Shown here: positions 1-10,411 of the stretch, one piece after another
Layout of the letters: the number at the start of each line of letters is the position of its first letter
Position numbering within the stretch: the first letter of the stretch is position 1
NCBI GenBank assembly: GCA_021396245.1
Contig: WNYE01000027.1
Span: 186,001-250,000, forward strand
Direction of reading: 5' to 3'
Source of the DNA: Sporothrix humicola
Taxonomy: Eukaryota > Ascomycota > Sordariomycetes > Ophiostomatales > Ophiostomataceae
DNA: 64,000 nt
The notes under the pieces: generated by a model
What the model was told of the DNA's origin: nothing
The model's database searches: none
What the model saw: only the letters and a program-made list of their open reading frames with translations
Translations under genes and position numbers: made by a program

Positions 1-174
1 CTGCACCGGTCGTTCTTTCGACGCTGGATGAGGGCCACGACTGTTGCTGCCGATCTGAATGTCGCCGGGAAGACCAAACTTCTCAAAGGCCGGGTTGATG
101 ACTGAGCTACTGGTGCCAATGGTGCCATTGACGCCATTGGGCGAGCCATTCGCGATGGGGGCAGTATTGGACAT
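1..174 (-). CDS. N-terminal fragment of an unrecognised protein, cut by the window edge
   Basis: An ATG at 174 on the minus strand opens a frame with no stop to base 1, giving 58 residues. The first 25 or so are rich in Asn, Gly, Ser and Thr, like a disordered leader, followed by a segment beginning NPAFEKFGLPGDIQIG. I do not recognise the family from this much. It is divergent from the SDR gene at 747 across 572 bases of non-coding DNA. That the frame is coding is inferred from its ordered composition after the leader and its position next to a promoter-like gap. Confidence 0.5.
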   Translation of the reverse strand, partial: MSNTAPIANGSPNGVNGTIGTSSSVINPAFEKFGLPGDIQIGSNSRGPHPASKERPVQ

Positions 175-746
175 GTTTTTGGTGATCGTTTGAATAAAGT
201 AACAATGCTTAATGCTGTCGACTTGGTGCATAAAGACGTTTGCAGTTGGTTGTCAAGAGCCTTGTCTTTATGTGAACTTATCAAATCAAATTATTGAGAC
301 AAGGAAAATTCTTCAAAGAAATAAATCAAAACCTAGTTTCATCCTTTCGTAAACACATTATTTGAAATATGTAAATGTCATGAGGCTTGTGTTTGGGGCG
401 TGTAAGTCCACCGTCAACTGTGTTAGTGGGCTGTTGGCTTTGATTGCCGAAAGAGGCTGGAAATGCCGCCCAGAATTGGACTAGCGCATTGCATTACCGA
501 CGCATCATAAGTCAACATTGTCTTGGCGTGTTAGAGGGAGGGGGCAGGTATTTGTCTGTTGGTTCGATGTAGTTTGATTTTGAAAAAATAAAAAAAAATA
601 TAAAAAAAAATCATAAAATAAAATAATCCATCCTTAGAATATTATGGTTTGAATATATTGCAAATCATTTCATCAACTGGTATATACCCAAGCGAATTAA
701 CAGAGACAAGCAGAGTCCATCGACAGAACATCGAACAGCCGCCACA
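175..746. other. Intergenic, divergent promoter region
   Basis: AT-rich non-coding sequence between two divergent genes, with an A-rich tract near 581-625. It presumably holds both promoters. No specific operator was recognised. Confidence 0.5.
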
Positions 747-1860
747 ATGTCTTCGCCGCACTACGTCAACAAGTCTGTCGACTGCCTTGTTGATGTTGAT
801 ATTTCGAAACTGGCCAACAGGACCGTCGTTATCACAGGAGGTGAGAATCCAGACGTAGACCAGGTGCTCACCGTGTTTTCTCATACTGAATACTTCTCCA
901 GGCAGCAGTGGTCTAGGACTGGCATATGTTGATGCTCTCACAAAAGCAGGGTAAGGAAGATGCTTACCTTGAATAAAACACATAAAATGTGCATGCTCTG
1001 ACGTCCCAGTGCCTTTGTTATCAATGGCGATATACAGCCTCCCCAGTCGGTTGCTCACCCAGACCGCACTGTATTTGTCAAGTGTGACGTGACGTCCTGG
1101 GAAGAGCAGGCTGAGGTGTTCAGAGTCGCCAAAGAAAAGGCTCCCAACGGCCGCATCGATGTCGTCATTGCTAACGCCGGGATTTACGGTCCCGATGTCT
1201 TGGATGGCTTGGACGACAAAGAGCCCAAGAAGCCGGTCACAAAGCTGCTTGACGTCAACCTCGTCGGAGTTCTTTACACAGCCAAGCTCGCCGGATGGCA
1301 CTTTCACCACGACAAGACCGACGGTGCAAACACGGACAAATGCTTGATTTTGGTCAGCAGCATCATGGGCTACATTGACACCCAAGGCTCGTCTGTCTAC
1401 TCGGCTGCCAAGCATGGTGTTCGTGGCCTCATGACTTGTCTTCGTCGCAAGGGTCTTGTGCGAGTCAACTGTCTGGCGCCGTGGTTCATTGCCACGCCCA
1501 TTATGCCTCAAAGCTTTATCGAGTCGACCGGCGCCCAGTTCCGCGCAAAGGGTGTGGATTTTGCAGCGACTGACGATGCTGTCATGGCTGTCGCCCGCCT
1601 GGCCACAGATCCGTCGATCAATGGTAAGCAACACGAGGCATGGAAAGAAAGAAACAGAAGAAAAGGAAAAGAAAAAGAGACCCCTGGCTAACATTGTAGG
1701 CCGAACTCTGGGCATTGTGCCCCGTCAGTTGTCGCCATCGGGCTATATGGACCTCGAGAGCGACGACTTTGGGCAGGGAACACCACTGGACAAGCTTCAA
1801 ACTGTTGCGAGCTCGCTCATCTATGGCGAATTTGGTGCATCCAAAGCAAAGGGGGCTTAA
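747..1860 (+). CDS. Short-chain dehydrogenase/reductase, 15-hydroxyprostaglandin-dehydrogenase-like
   Basis: Four exons are read as 747-840, 902-950, 1010-1623 and 1700-1860, giving 305 residues. Splicing exons 1 and 2 restores the Rossmann nucleotide motif TGGSSGLG, which the genomic frame breaks. Further on are the IANAGIYG motif (NAG of classical SDRs), the Ser of LVSSIMG and the catalytic YSAAK. Each intron has a GT donor and AG acceptor. The protein should be a soluble NAD(P)-dependent oxidoreductase; the substrate cannot be read from sequence. It is the first enzyme of the catabolic-looking cluster and is convergent with the isochorismatase-like gene downstream. The long open frame on the opposite strand is a shadow. 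Confidence 0.87.
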
Positions 1861-1938
1861 GGAATCCAATTGAAGTAAATTAGAAGCAAAGCGAATCTAG
1901 ACACAGTTTCGTCAATAGAAAGTGGAATATGACGGTGT

Positions 1939-2526
1939 TCACTCCCACAACTTGATGGCATCCTCCCAGGAAGTGATATGAGCTCCCTTTTCCTTCAACT
2001 CCGTTTCCACGTCCCGCTCGATCTCGATAGCCGTCTTGCCGCCTTCGTCATATGTCGAATGGGCGCCGCTTAGCAATGTAACATCGAATCCAGCCGCCAG
2101 TCCGCCACGGCTTGTCGACAAAACGCAGCATTCGCTTTGGATGCCAAAAGCAATGATACGCCCTATTCCCAAATCACGCAGCCTCTGGGCAAGGTCTGGG
2201 TTCGACTCGAACGTGTCGCGTGTCGTTTTTGCCACGAGCATCTCGGTCTCGACGCCAGACTGAGGCGGGAGGACCAGCTGCCAAGCTTCGCTGCCGCGCA
2301 GGAGTGTGCCGTTCGTCTCTTCGTGCTGGACAAAGACGATTATTGAGGGAATGCTGGAGTCTGTATTTCCCCTGCCATTCTTGATTGCCCGTCGAGCAGC
2401 CTGCAAGATCTTTTGGCCGGCTTGGACGACGCGGCCGGCATGAGGAATCTGAGTCGCAGGATCGCGAGCCAGTTCCCCCTGTATGTCGATAACGAAAAGA
2501 GCAGTGCGAGCGTTTGCATTGGCCAT
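1939..2526 (-). CDS. Isochorismatase-like cysteine hydrolase
   Basis: Single exon, 195 residues. The start at 2526 is chosen because it places the first catalytic Asp (D14 in LFVIDIQ) close to the N terminus, as in the family; an upstream in-frame extension adds only unconserved residues. Other members of the Asp-Lys-Cys triad are visible as the Lys of VAKTTRDTF and the Cys of QSECCV. Relatives hydrolyse isochorismate, nicotinamide, N-carbamoylsarcosine or similar amides, so the reaction is open. It lies in the same direction as the CMD-like gene, 311 bases downstream of it. Amide or ring-opened amide hydrolysis would fit a xenobiotic catabolic cluster, but that is inference. Confidence 0.87.
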   Translation of the reverse strand: MANANARTALFVIDIQGELARDPATQIPHAGRVVQAGQKILQAARRAIKNGRGNTDSSIPSIIVFVQHEETNGTLLRGSEAWQLVLPPQSGVETEMLVAKTTRDTFESNPDLAQRLRDLGIGRIIAFGIQSECCVLSTSRGGLAAGFDVTLLSGAHSTYDEGGKTAIEIERDVETELKEKGAHITSWEDAIKLWE

Positions 2527-2837
2527 TGTGTTTGTCGAGGTGCGTAGAATATCAACTTGTTCTGTGATGTCAAGATGAAAACATTGAAGATATTGGGAGT
2601 TCAATTGAAGGATGTGAATTTTGGCGACATCTTTGCAGCTATCAGTTCACGTTTACTGAGTCACATGCCCAAAACGGAAGGTGGAGTTGGCGGTCCTTCC
2701 AGCTGAAGACAACAAAAGTACGAGTAAACGAAACACGAAGACCAATTGCATCGCCATAACCATCACACAGACGGTCGTGAATTTTCATGATAATTTGCAA
2801 ATTTCAAGGACAATTTTTATTTATTATTTGAGTCTAT
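2527..2837. other. Intergenic, promoter of the isochorismatase-like gene
   Basis: About 310 bases between two minus-strand genes. Nothing was recognised beyond AT-rich sequence and the presumed promoter. Confidence 0.4.
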
Positions 2838-3329
2838 TTATACCTCGGTTTGTGTCGTCTTCATCTCTTGTAGCGCCTCCCAGGCAATTTTGGTCGCGTT
2901 TAATGAGCATGGAACACCAGCGTAAACAGAGACCTGGATAATGTGTGTTAGCAGAGGGCGCAAGAAGACAAAAATCAGAATATAGAAAAGTCTTGCCTGC
3001 AAAAGAGCTTCTCTTATCTCTTCCTCGGTGCACCCATTGGCTATGGCCCCGCGTACGTGCACGCCGAGCTCATGATCACGCCCCAACACCGCCAGCATCA
3101 CAAGACAGAGCAGGGACCGCGTCTTGCGTTCCAGTCCGGGACGTGTCCAGCACAAAGACCAGCCGGCCGTGACGGCCATCGACTGAACGGGCTGCAGAAA
3201 TTCAGGGAGCGCTTTGGAGGCCGAGATGTGGCCGCTGCCAAACACTTCTTGGCGCAGTTTCGTGCCCTCTTCGTGCAGCACCGCCTGTGCGCGCTCAATC
3301 GCGTCTCGATCAGCTTGTTGTTCCGTCAT
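2838..3329 (-). CDS. Carboxymuconolactone decarboxylase (CMD) family protein
   Basis: Two exons (3329-2997 and 2933-2838) encode 142 residues. The 63-nt intron 2934-2996 has a GC donor (CAG|GCAAGA), a TGCTAAC branch point and a CAG acceptor. Its length is a multiple of three with no stop, so the unspliced frame stays open and adds 21 hydrophobic residues foreign to the family. After splicing, ALLQ joins VSVYAGVP as in 4-carboxymuconolactone decarboxylases. The core has E87 and H91 in HELGVHVRGAIANG. The frame extends upstream only through a GTG, so the ATG at 3329 is used. PcaC-type enzymes act in the beta-ketoadipate pathway; AhpD-like peroxidase relatives are the alternative. It is divergent from the regulator at 3755. 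Confidence 0.85.
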   Translation of the reverse strand: MTEQQADRDAIERAQAVLHEEGTKLRQEVFGSGHISASKALPEFLQPVQSMAVTAGWSLCWTRPGLERKTRSLLCLVMLAVLGRDHELGVHVRGAIANGCTEEEIREALLQARLFYILIFVFLRPLLTHIIQVSVYAGVPCSLNATKIAWEALQEMKTTQTEV

Positions 3330-3754
3330 CACGGCGTCGTTGCGATCAATCGAAGTGGGAGGAATATCAATCGATATTTCCACCCGAATTTTTTTTTCTC
3401 AATGAGACGACAATAAATTCTATGCCAAACAAAGCAGGGGCGAGCGGAGCGCACCTGCCAGAGCCAGACTTGCATCACAATAGCCGGACGCTCTTTCCCT
3501 AGTCTCTCGCTAACTCCTCCTAAATTCTGGGGCTCGGCTTCTTTTTTCGGCCGGCAAAAGCATACTTATGTGCGGTCCTGCCCCCGGACAGCTGTCCTCG
3601 CGTCACATCTACACTTTGTCCATTGCCGCTTCTCCCTTTCTCCTCTCGTCTCCATCCCAGTCTCCAGCCAGTCTCCAGTCTTTGTTTCCTCGCTATCTCG
3701 TACGGTTACTTACTGCTCGTACGATTGAGGGGGTGCGACAGATCATTGCGGAGA
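3330..3754. promoter_or_regulatory. Divergent promoter between the CMD-like gene and regulator 1
   Basis: 425 bases. Two identical CTCGTACG octamers, each containing the CGTACG palindrome, lie at 3697-3704 and 3716-3723, 19 bases apart and just upstream of the regulator ATG. A TCGTACG also occurs in the ADH/cupin divergent promoter at 9304-9310. Binding by a cluster regulator is only a guess. Confidence 0.35.
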
Positions 3755-6150
3755 ATGTTTTCGTTTGCCATTTCAGGTGTCCGCAACGATGTAGACACAG
3801 AGGGGCCAGATGCCCCCAACCGCAAACGCGCCCGCCTTGTCTGCCGCCGCTGTCATGGAAAGAAGGCAAGTCAAAACGAATTTCCCCAGATGAGCAACTT
3901 TCCCCAGCTAACCGGATATCAGATCAAATGCGATCTGCTATCAAAGCCCACCAGCGGACGCGACGCGTCTCGGTGCTCCAACTGTGCCGATGCCGGCTGT
4001 ACTTGCGAGTAAGTCGTGGGTGTACTCAATACTGGACATCCTATTCCTGGCTCTGGCCACACATGTGCTGACACAGCAGGCTGCGTCCGTCCAAGAGAGG
4101 CCGGCGTCGGACTGCCCCTACGCCCCCTATCGCGAGGGCAGAACTGGATGATGACTTTGATGGCCTGCTCTCCGCTGTTTCCGCCGACATTGCTGTCAAC
4201 AACAACAACAACAACGACCACAACCACCCAGACCCAGAGCCTGTCTCTAATGGCAATGGGACCCAATCACACACCGAGACACAGCCCCAGATCGCTGTCC
4301 AGGGTGCAAACAATGCAGATGGAATGCATGCCGTCAATGGCGTGCATACTGCCCAGAACGGGATAGCATCCGTCACCGAAAGCCATGCATTGGCACTGCA
4401 GACCGTGCAGCTTCCATTGCCACCTCCACCTCCCCCACAACAACAAGAGCAACCTCGTCAGCCCATGGTGACTCCGGTTCACAATGCGCCTACTGTGCTG
4501 AGCACACATACTGCTGCATCGGATTCAGATAATCGTAACCGTAGCTATATTGGCGATACGGGTTACATGCAGATTTTTGGCAGCGATACCGACGACCTGC
4601 AAGGACGAACTCGTCCACAACAGACGCAACACCAAGCACAACAACAAACCCACGCGGCATTACCGTCGTCGTCTACGACAAACTTTGACCACGCCTCTGC
4701 CGGCTTGCAAGAAGGCCACTTGGACGTGTACTTTGAATTCGCCTCAACATGGTGCCCTGTATTGGACCGCCAGACCGTCGACGCAGACCCCAACATCCGC
4801 CAGTCTCTCCTGCTACGGCATGCCCTTGCGCTATGTGCCAACCAAATCAGTCCGTCTCTGCTCCACCGTTCATCCTCGGCCGAGCACTACGCTCGTGCCA
4901 AAGCCCTCTTTTACGACAACCAAGAACCCAACCCTCTGTTACGGATCATGGCCGTCATGCTCTTTTACTGGTGGAGCTTTGAACCGCCCAGCGTCGTCAG
5001 TCTCGACAACACGTGCTGGTGGACTGGCACTGCCATCCGTGTTGCCCAGCAGATTGGTCTCCACAACGGATCTAGCACAAGGATCAGTGGAACTCATCTC
5101 GAGGGCGAATCGCCAGGCCTGAGACGACGAATCTGGTGGGCATTGGTGGCCCGAGAAAGAATCACAGCCATTTCACAAGGACGGCCGTGCATCGTTGACC
5201 TGCGTGACTGTGATGTTCCAATGCCAACGGTTTCCGACTTTCCTAATCCCGAGGATACACGCACCCTCATATTTGTCAATTGGATCCCACTCTGTGAACT
5301 GATCGGCCGCATTGGTGACATGCTGCGGCGACGGCCCAGTGAGCAGCATGGTGATCGGTCTACCATCGTGCAGAGTCTGGCACAGAAACTTATAGCATGG
5401 GTACAAAACCTACCGCTACAGCTTCTGCCGACGTTTCAGAGCAGCCGTACACACAATTTCCATCGGGACGTTCACGGCCTACACCTCACATATCTCTCTG
5501 CCATCACCCTCCTGCACCTCAGCAAAGACGCATTGCCACTCCCCAAAGCATCTGTGGGCGCTATCGTCGCCGCATCCATAACAACCCGCATCTTCCACGA
5601 CTACCTTGTGCGTGGATCAGTGTCATTTTTGGCTGGTCAGTGCGGCTGGTACATTGCCATTGCCATTCTGGCGCTCTTGCACGCCCGTCGTCTTGAGGGA
5701 CTGCGGGTGCACGCCGAAGCAGATATTCAAATATTGCGAGCTGCTATGAGAGCAATGGCCGAGACTTGGCACTCGGCCCGTGTTTTCGAAAGGTACTTTG
5801 CCAAACTGCTGGATACAGACCAAGCAGTTCCCTTATCAACGGCTGAACAGCCGCCCGTCACACAATGTCAGACAGCAACAGGTGGCCAGGCAAACGAACC
5901 AGGACAAACTGCACAACCAGCCCAAGCAGATGCCAGTATGGACGAGATCACGGCCATGATGGGCATTGACTGGCAGGACTATTTTCCATACGTCACTGCC
6001 GAGACCAGTCCTCTCATTGGTGTGCTCCTCTCGCAGGAAGCACAAACAAGTCCGTTCAAAGACTTTTCCTGGGCTTTTGATTTCCCAGCCCATCTCAACC
6101 AGTTCTTGGACGGGTCCGAAAATATCAACCTCGACTACTTGAGCTTGTAA
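3755..6150 (+). CDS. Zn2Cys6 transcription factor 1 of the catabolic cluster
   Basis: Three exons (3755-3865, 3923-4008, 4080-6150) encode 755 residues. The intron 3866-3922 uses a GC donor (AAG|GCAAGT), has a GCTAAC branch point and is 57 nt, so the unspliced frame stays open. Removing it produces a zinc cluster with Cys at about 30, 33, 40, 55, 58 and 65 (CX2CX6CX14CX2CX6C). A basic RGRRR stretch follows, then an Asn- and Gln-rich linker. The C-terminal half is a fungal-specific transcription factor domain with GLRRRIWWALVARERI and SQGRP. It shares the GDTGYMQ motif, domain layout, C terminus and both intron positions with the regulator at 13347, so the two are paralogues. A distant link to the CTF1/FarA type is possible. 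It is a probable nuclear pathway-specific activator. Confidence 0.88.
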
Positions 6151-6563
6151 AAGAATACTCTCTATAAAGTTGTAATATCTTATATCTTAGGCAACGAAAT
6201 AATAACACGACAAGTCAAAGTTCAAATTCTATAGACATGCTTATTGCTATTATTTTCATGTATTTTCCTTCCTAACAAAGAAAGAAGGCCAGTACACTTC
6301 ATTACGCGATGATTCAACTAAGATCCAGTGAGCAGGTAAATTCTCCAGAGGAACACTGTCCCACCTAGATTACCGAGTGAAAACCCCCGCAACTGGATTG
6401 CCGAACAGCGCCGACATTCGAGAAACATGACCTGTACATATCTGTCACATGCCTCTTCCGTTAGATAAATTTTGTTACATATTTTCTAAACTCGACTGTC
6501 ATTTTACAAAAGGTTACTCTCCGCGAACCTTCCTTTTCATCTTTCGAACAAAAATCCCACCAA
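6151..6563. other. Intergenic between regulator 1 and the MBL gene
   Basis: 413 bases, AT-rich at the start (regulator 3' end) and then the MBL promoter. No recognisable element seen. Confidence 0.4.
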
Positions 6564-7863
6564 ATGCCCGCCATGAACAGCCTTGGCATTCCCATCTCTG
6601 ATGCCACCGCGCGCGTGCGCATGGTCGATACGACAGGCGTGATGCTGGTCAAGTCGGCGCCGTTCATTCAACCGGTGCAAAAGGGACATGAGACATTGAG
6701 TCTGTATGTCGCTGCCTTTCTGATTGAACATCCGACAACCGGCCGAAGGATTATGTTTGATCTCGGAGTGCGCAAGGACTACTGGACCCTGCCGGCATCT
6801 CTGCAGAAACGACTAGGGACGGTCATACCTGGTCTGAGGGTGGACAAGGATACGACGGAGGTCCTCCAAGAACAGGGCATTCCTCTGGATGAAATTTGTA
6901 TGTCAAGTGCTCCATAATCTGATTGTGCCGTTCCGTATGCTGACGTTAAAAGCCACCGTCGCTTGGTCACACTACCACTGGGACCATACTGGATCCATGG
7001 AGCTGTTCCCGTCCACAACAGAACTTATTGTTGGACCAGGCTTCAAGAGCTCGCCGAGCCTTATTCCTGGATATCCCACCAACCCGGACTCGCCGATCGA
7101 CTCTCGGGCCCTGGCCGGCCGTACTGTGACAGAGATCGCTTTTGACGGGTCCAGCATTGATATTGCCGGATTTGGGGCTCACGATTTCTTTGGCGACGGC
7201 TCGTTCTATCTTTTGGACACCCCGGGCCATTGTCTTGGCCACATGTGTGGACTGGTCCGCACAACTGGCGGTACCGATAGCACATTTGTTCTGCTAGGAG
7301 GTGATATTTGCCATTTCCCGGGCGTCACAAGACCCAACACAGAGCTTCCACTGCCGGGTGTTATCCCAGACAGAGTACTTTTAGCCAAAGGAGGCTACTT
7401 TCCATCACCTTGTCCATGTTCGCTGTTCACAGACCACCACCCAGCACTTACATCAGGCTGCGACGCGGACAGAAACGGCTTTGACCCGAAGACAACGTCG
7501 TTTTATGCCATCTCCAATGACCCGACTTCTGCATATACAGATCCGGCAGAGGCACAACAGTCGGCCGACAAGCTGATTCTCCTTGATGCAAGCCCCGATG
7601 TTCTGGTCTGCCTGGCCCACGACGAGACAATGCTGTTTAATCTTCCGTCACTCAACAAAAACCCAGAGGACGACCTGAACAAATGGAAAGAAAGGGGCTT
7701 CAAGGAACAGATCCACTGGGGATGGCTCAATGATCTGGCACGGGATGGAAAACCAGCAAAACTGCCGGCCGTAGAGGGCTTCTGGCGTGACGGCCGTCCG
7801 TGGGCAGAAGGCAAAGCTACGCTTTTGAAGAATGGAGAGGCTGCATCCAAGATTGGATTGTAG
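6564..7863 (+). CDS. Metallo-beta-lactamase-fold hydrolase (lactonase/lactamase type)
   Basis: Two exons (6564-6897, 6953-7863) encode 414 residues. Splicing places the metal motif HYHWDH at residues 118-123, directly after the junction. Further metal-site candidates are the His of TPGHCLGH, the Asp of LLGGDICHF and the His of CLAHDE. The N-terminal FDLGVRKDYW and the WSHYHWDHTG block resemble fungal lactonase/lactamase relatives of N-acylhomoserine lactonases, the group that includes the Fusarium MBL1 enzyme that opens the benzoxazolinone ring. No signal peptide is seen, so a cytosolic zinc hydrolase acting on a lactone or lactam is likely. It follows the regulator in the same direction. Substrate specificity is inferred from family only. 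Confidence 0.87.
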
Positions 7864-7896
7864 TTTGCAGATGGGGGGATATGTCACAATTAAATC

Positions 7897-7903
7897 TTTT
7901 TTA

Positions 7904-7934
<31 letters not shown>

Positions 7935-7935
7935 T
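7897..7935. repeat. (TTTTTA)n low-complexity tract
   Basis: Five or so imperfect TTTTTA units lie between the MBL stop and the ADH stop, within the two 3' ends of convergent genes. Probably neutral. Confidence 0.8.
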
Positions 7936-8034
7936 CCTTTTATTTAAGGTCTGAACTACACGAAAACCAAAAGGGCAGAAAGCATAGCAATTGATATCTA
8001 TTGACCATCTGTACCTACATATATACGCATATGA

Positions 8035-9213
8035 CTACGGTCGCAGGATGACTTTTCTCGCTTTCTGCGTCGAAAAGAGCTCATATCCCATTGCTGCATC
8101 CGACAAGGGCAGACGATGAGAGATGGCATTGGAAAACTTAACCTTGTTTTGGACAAAGACCTCCAGGGCCTCATCGAGAACAGCGCGCACGGGAGCGCGG
8201 CCCATATTTAAGCTGGGAAATGGTCAGTTATCTTGCGCTCCGTGGAAATTCTTGTAGTTTCACGTGTACTCACTTAATGTTCTTCTGGTATCCTTGAAGG
8301 GCGGTAAAGGGCATTGCACTTTGATGGAAGCCGACAGAGCTCAGGTTGCCGCAAACACGGAGAAGATCAAAGGCCATGGTGAGTGCGGCCTCGTTGCCAA
8401 CATTCTCGATGACGGCATCGGCTCCACGACCATCAGTAGCCTTCAAGACAGCGTCCTTGACGTCGTCAATTCCCAGTCTCAAAGGAATACCACCCATTCG
8501 CTTTGCTTCGGCCAGCCGATCTTCGACAGCATCGACGCAAAAGACGGTACCGCAGCCCTTGGTGACGGCCGTTAGAACTGCACAAATGCCAACGATTCCA
8601 CAGCCGAGACAGACAACCACTGTGGACGAGAGTGGCTGAGAAAGCTGAGATAATGGGCCAATGGCTCTCATGGCACCATAGTAGCCCGTTGGAAAAATGT
8701 CGGACATCATGACAAGCAGCTCGTCGTCGATATCAACCGGTGCTAGCATAAGAGAACCGTCGGCATCTGGAACACGCACAAACTCCGCCTGGCCGCCGTT
8801 GATCTGGGCCGTCCCTAGAGCGAGAGACCGGGTACAACGGTTCGTGAACCCCTGTTTGCAGAACCAACAGCGGAGGCTGCAGATGCGTTAGTATGGCTAT
8901 AGTAAAAAGAATGAGAAACAGTATGGGTGCCTGAAGCATACCAAGACGTCGAAAATAGACCAAAGACACGGTCGCCAGTCTTGACTGTCGTCACCTTGTT
9001 TCCCACAGCAGTGACAATTCCGGTGTATTCGTGACCCATGATATGACCAAATGTCGTCTTTTGGTGACCGCGGTACGGATGCAGCTCACTGCCACAGATT
9101 CCCGCGACAGTGACGCGGATAACTGCGTCGTAGTCCTCCTGGATGACTGGAAGAGGCCGTTTCTCGATACGAATATCGTGAGGACCGTGGATGACGACAG
9201 CGTCCATACTCAT
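8035..9213 (-). CDS. Zinc-dependent alcohol dehydrogenase (MDR family)
   Basis: Three exons (9213-8942, 8876-8274, 8212-8035) encode 350 residues. Catalytic zinc ligands are C40 (GICGSELHPYRGH) and H61/E62 (MGHE). The first splice recreates the structural zinc lobe with C91, C94, C97 and C105, which is lost in the unspliced frame. The nucleotide-binding segment reads VVVCLGCGIVGICAV (GxGxxG). The terminal exon supplies the typical MDR C terminus (VRAVLDEALEVF). It is a soluble NAD(P)-dependent enzyme of the threonine/formaldehyde dehydrogenase-like subgroup; the substrate is unknown. It is convergent with the MBL gene and divergent from the cupin at 9591 across 377 bases. Confidence 0.9.
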
Positions 9214-9590
9214 TTTGGTCGCGTTGTTTGGCGCTGGGTGTATTTTGAGCCTTTGTGCTTTGATACGACTTGATCATACAACAATAAATCACCGAAGGGT
9301 ACGTCGTACGTTCGTCACACATGAATTTTGTAAATACAAGCAATGGGGCAATAGATGTAGATTGACGATGGCACGTGGACACCATGTAAGTGTAACCGAA
9401 ATTGCCTATTTGGGCCGGCATTTGGTTGCCGATATTAGTGGCGCTAAGAACCATACCTTGAACACAAAAGACGATTGGAGTACAACGAACCCACGCCTCG
9501 AGACCAAGTACGTCAGAAATAAAACAATTGGAATTGAAGTAAGTTGCATTCACTTGTAATGCAGCGGTTCTGGCACTGACACTTTCAGAC
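9214..9590. promoter_or_regulatory. Divergent promoter, ADH and cupin 1
   Basis: 377 bases shared by two divergent genes. It contains a CGTACG palindrome at 9305-9310 within ACGTCGTACGT, the core also seen twice upstream of regulator 1. Function is unproven. Confidence 0.35.
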
Positions 9591-10016
9591 ATGCCTGCCT
9601 CAATTATCATTTCTGGCGGAAAGTCGCCTGAGACAACGGCCGCTCAGCGCACCGACACTTTTACAGGGCAGGTTTGGAGCCAGCTAGTGCATTCCAGCGC
9701 ACCGCCCAGTGATCAGCCACAAAACACTACTACACCCCTTGGAATGGCCGCCGGCAACAACGTCTTTATGCCCTGCTCACGCACATACTGGCATACACAC
9801 GAAGGCGGGCAACTGCTCCATGTGACCGTCGGCGCCGGGTGGATCTGCGACAGAGGTGGCGAGCCACGGCGGATCAAAGCCGGCGACACAATCTGGGCCG
9901 AGCCGGGGACAACACACTGGCACGGTGCGGACAAAAATAGCTTCATGTCACATCTGGCGGTCGGTCTCGGGAAAACAACATGGCACGAAGAAGTGGCAGA
10001 TGATTTGTACAAATAG
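9591..10016 (+). CDS. Small cupin 1, (R)-mandelonitrile-lyase-like
   Basis: Single exon, 141 residues, a single cupin barrel. Probable metal ligands are H68, H70 and Q74 (WHTHEGGQ) and H109 or H111 (THWHG). This ligand pattern, the GAGWICDRGG turn and the terminal TTWHEEV segment match the bacterial manganese-cupin hydroxynitrile lyases (GtHNL type) and their many uncharacterised relatives. Most of these occur beside carboxymuconolactone-decarboxylase-like genes, as here. It is paralogous to the cupin at 12289. The enzyme is probably cytosolic; lyase, isomerase or oxygenase chemistry cannot be separated from sequence. Confidence 0.88.
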   Translation: MPASIIISGGKSPETTAAQRTDTFTGQVWSQLVHSSAPPSDQPQNTTTPLGMAAGNNVFMPCSRTYWHTHEGGQLLHVTVGAGWICDRGGEPRRIKAGDTIWAEPGTTHWHGADKNSFMSHLAVGLGKTTWHEEVADDLYK

Positions 10017-10411
10017 GCTCGATGGGGGATTAAACTGGTTGAATATTGCTTGTTATCATGAGTTTTGTATACCGTGGATGGAATTGCTCCTTTTCTCCCT
10101 CTGAGCGTTAAATAAAAACGGTCGTTCCAAGAATAATAAAAAATAAAATTAAAGGAAGACGAAAAAAATATTGCCTTTTTGTCCCCCCGCATTGTCTGAT
10201 AAACAACACGGGAGCAAGTGATTTACTAGTTCTATCGGCTACGTTTTTGTGGAGTGGAACGAGAAGACAGTCTGGACAACATAAATGACGTGCTGTGCCT
10301 CTCCTGAAGTAAACAATAAAACAATGTCTGGGACATAGTATCAAAATACAATGCGCCATCAACGCAACACCATCAACACAACACCCACACAACCACGACG
10401 GCACTTGTATT
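10017..10411. other. Intergenic before SDR 2
   Basis: 395 bases. An A-rich tract lies near 10130-10170 (cupin 3' end), then CA-rich sequence leads up to the SDR ATG. No specific element seen. Confidence 0.4.

Noticed and set aside
642..1715. 357-codon open frame on the minus strand over SDR 1
   Set aside because: Antisense to a gene with clear SDR motifs and good splice sites; no domain in the antisense translation.
3330..3383. N-terminal extension of the CMD-like protein
   Set aside because: It depends on a GTG start; the in-frame ATG at 3329 is the eukaryotic choice.
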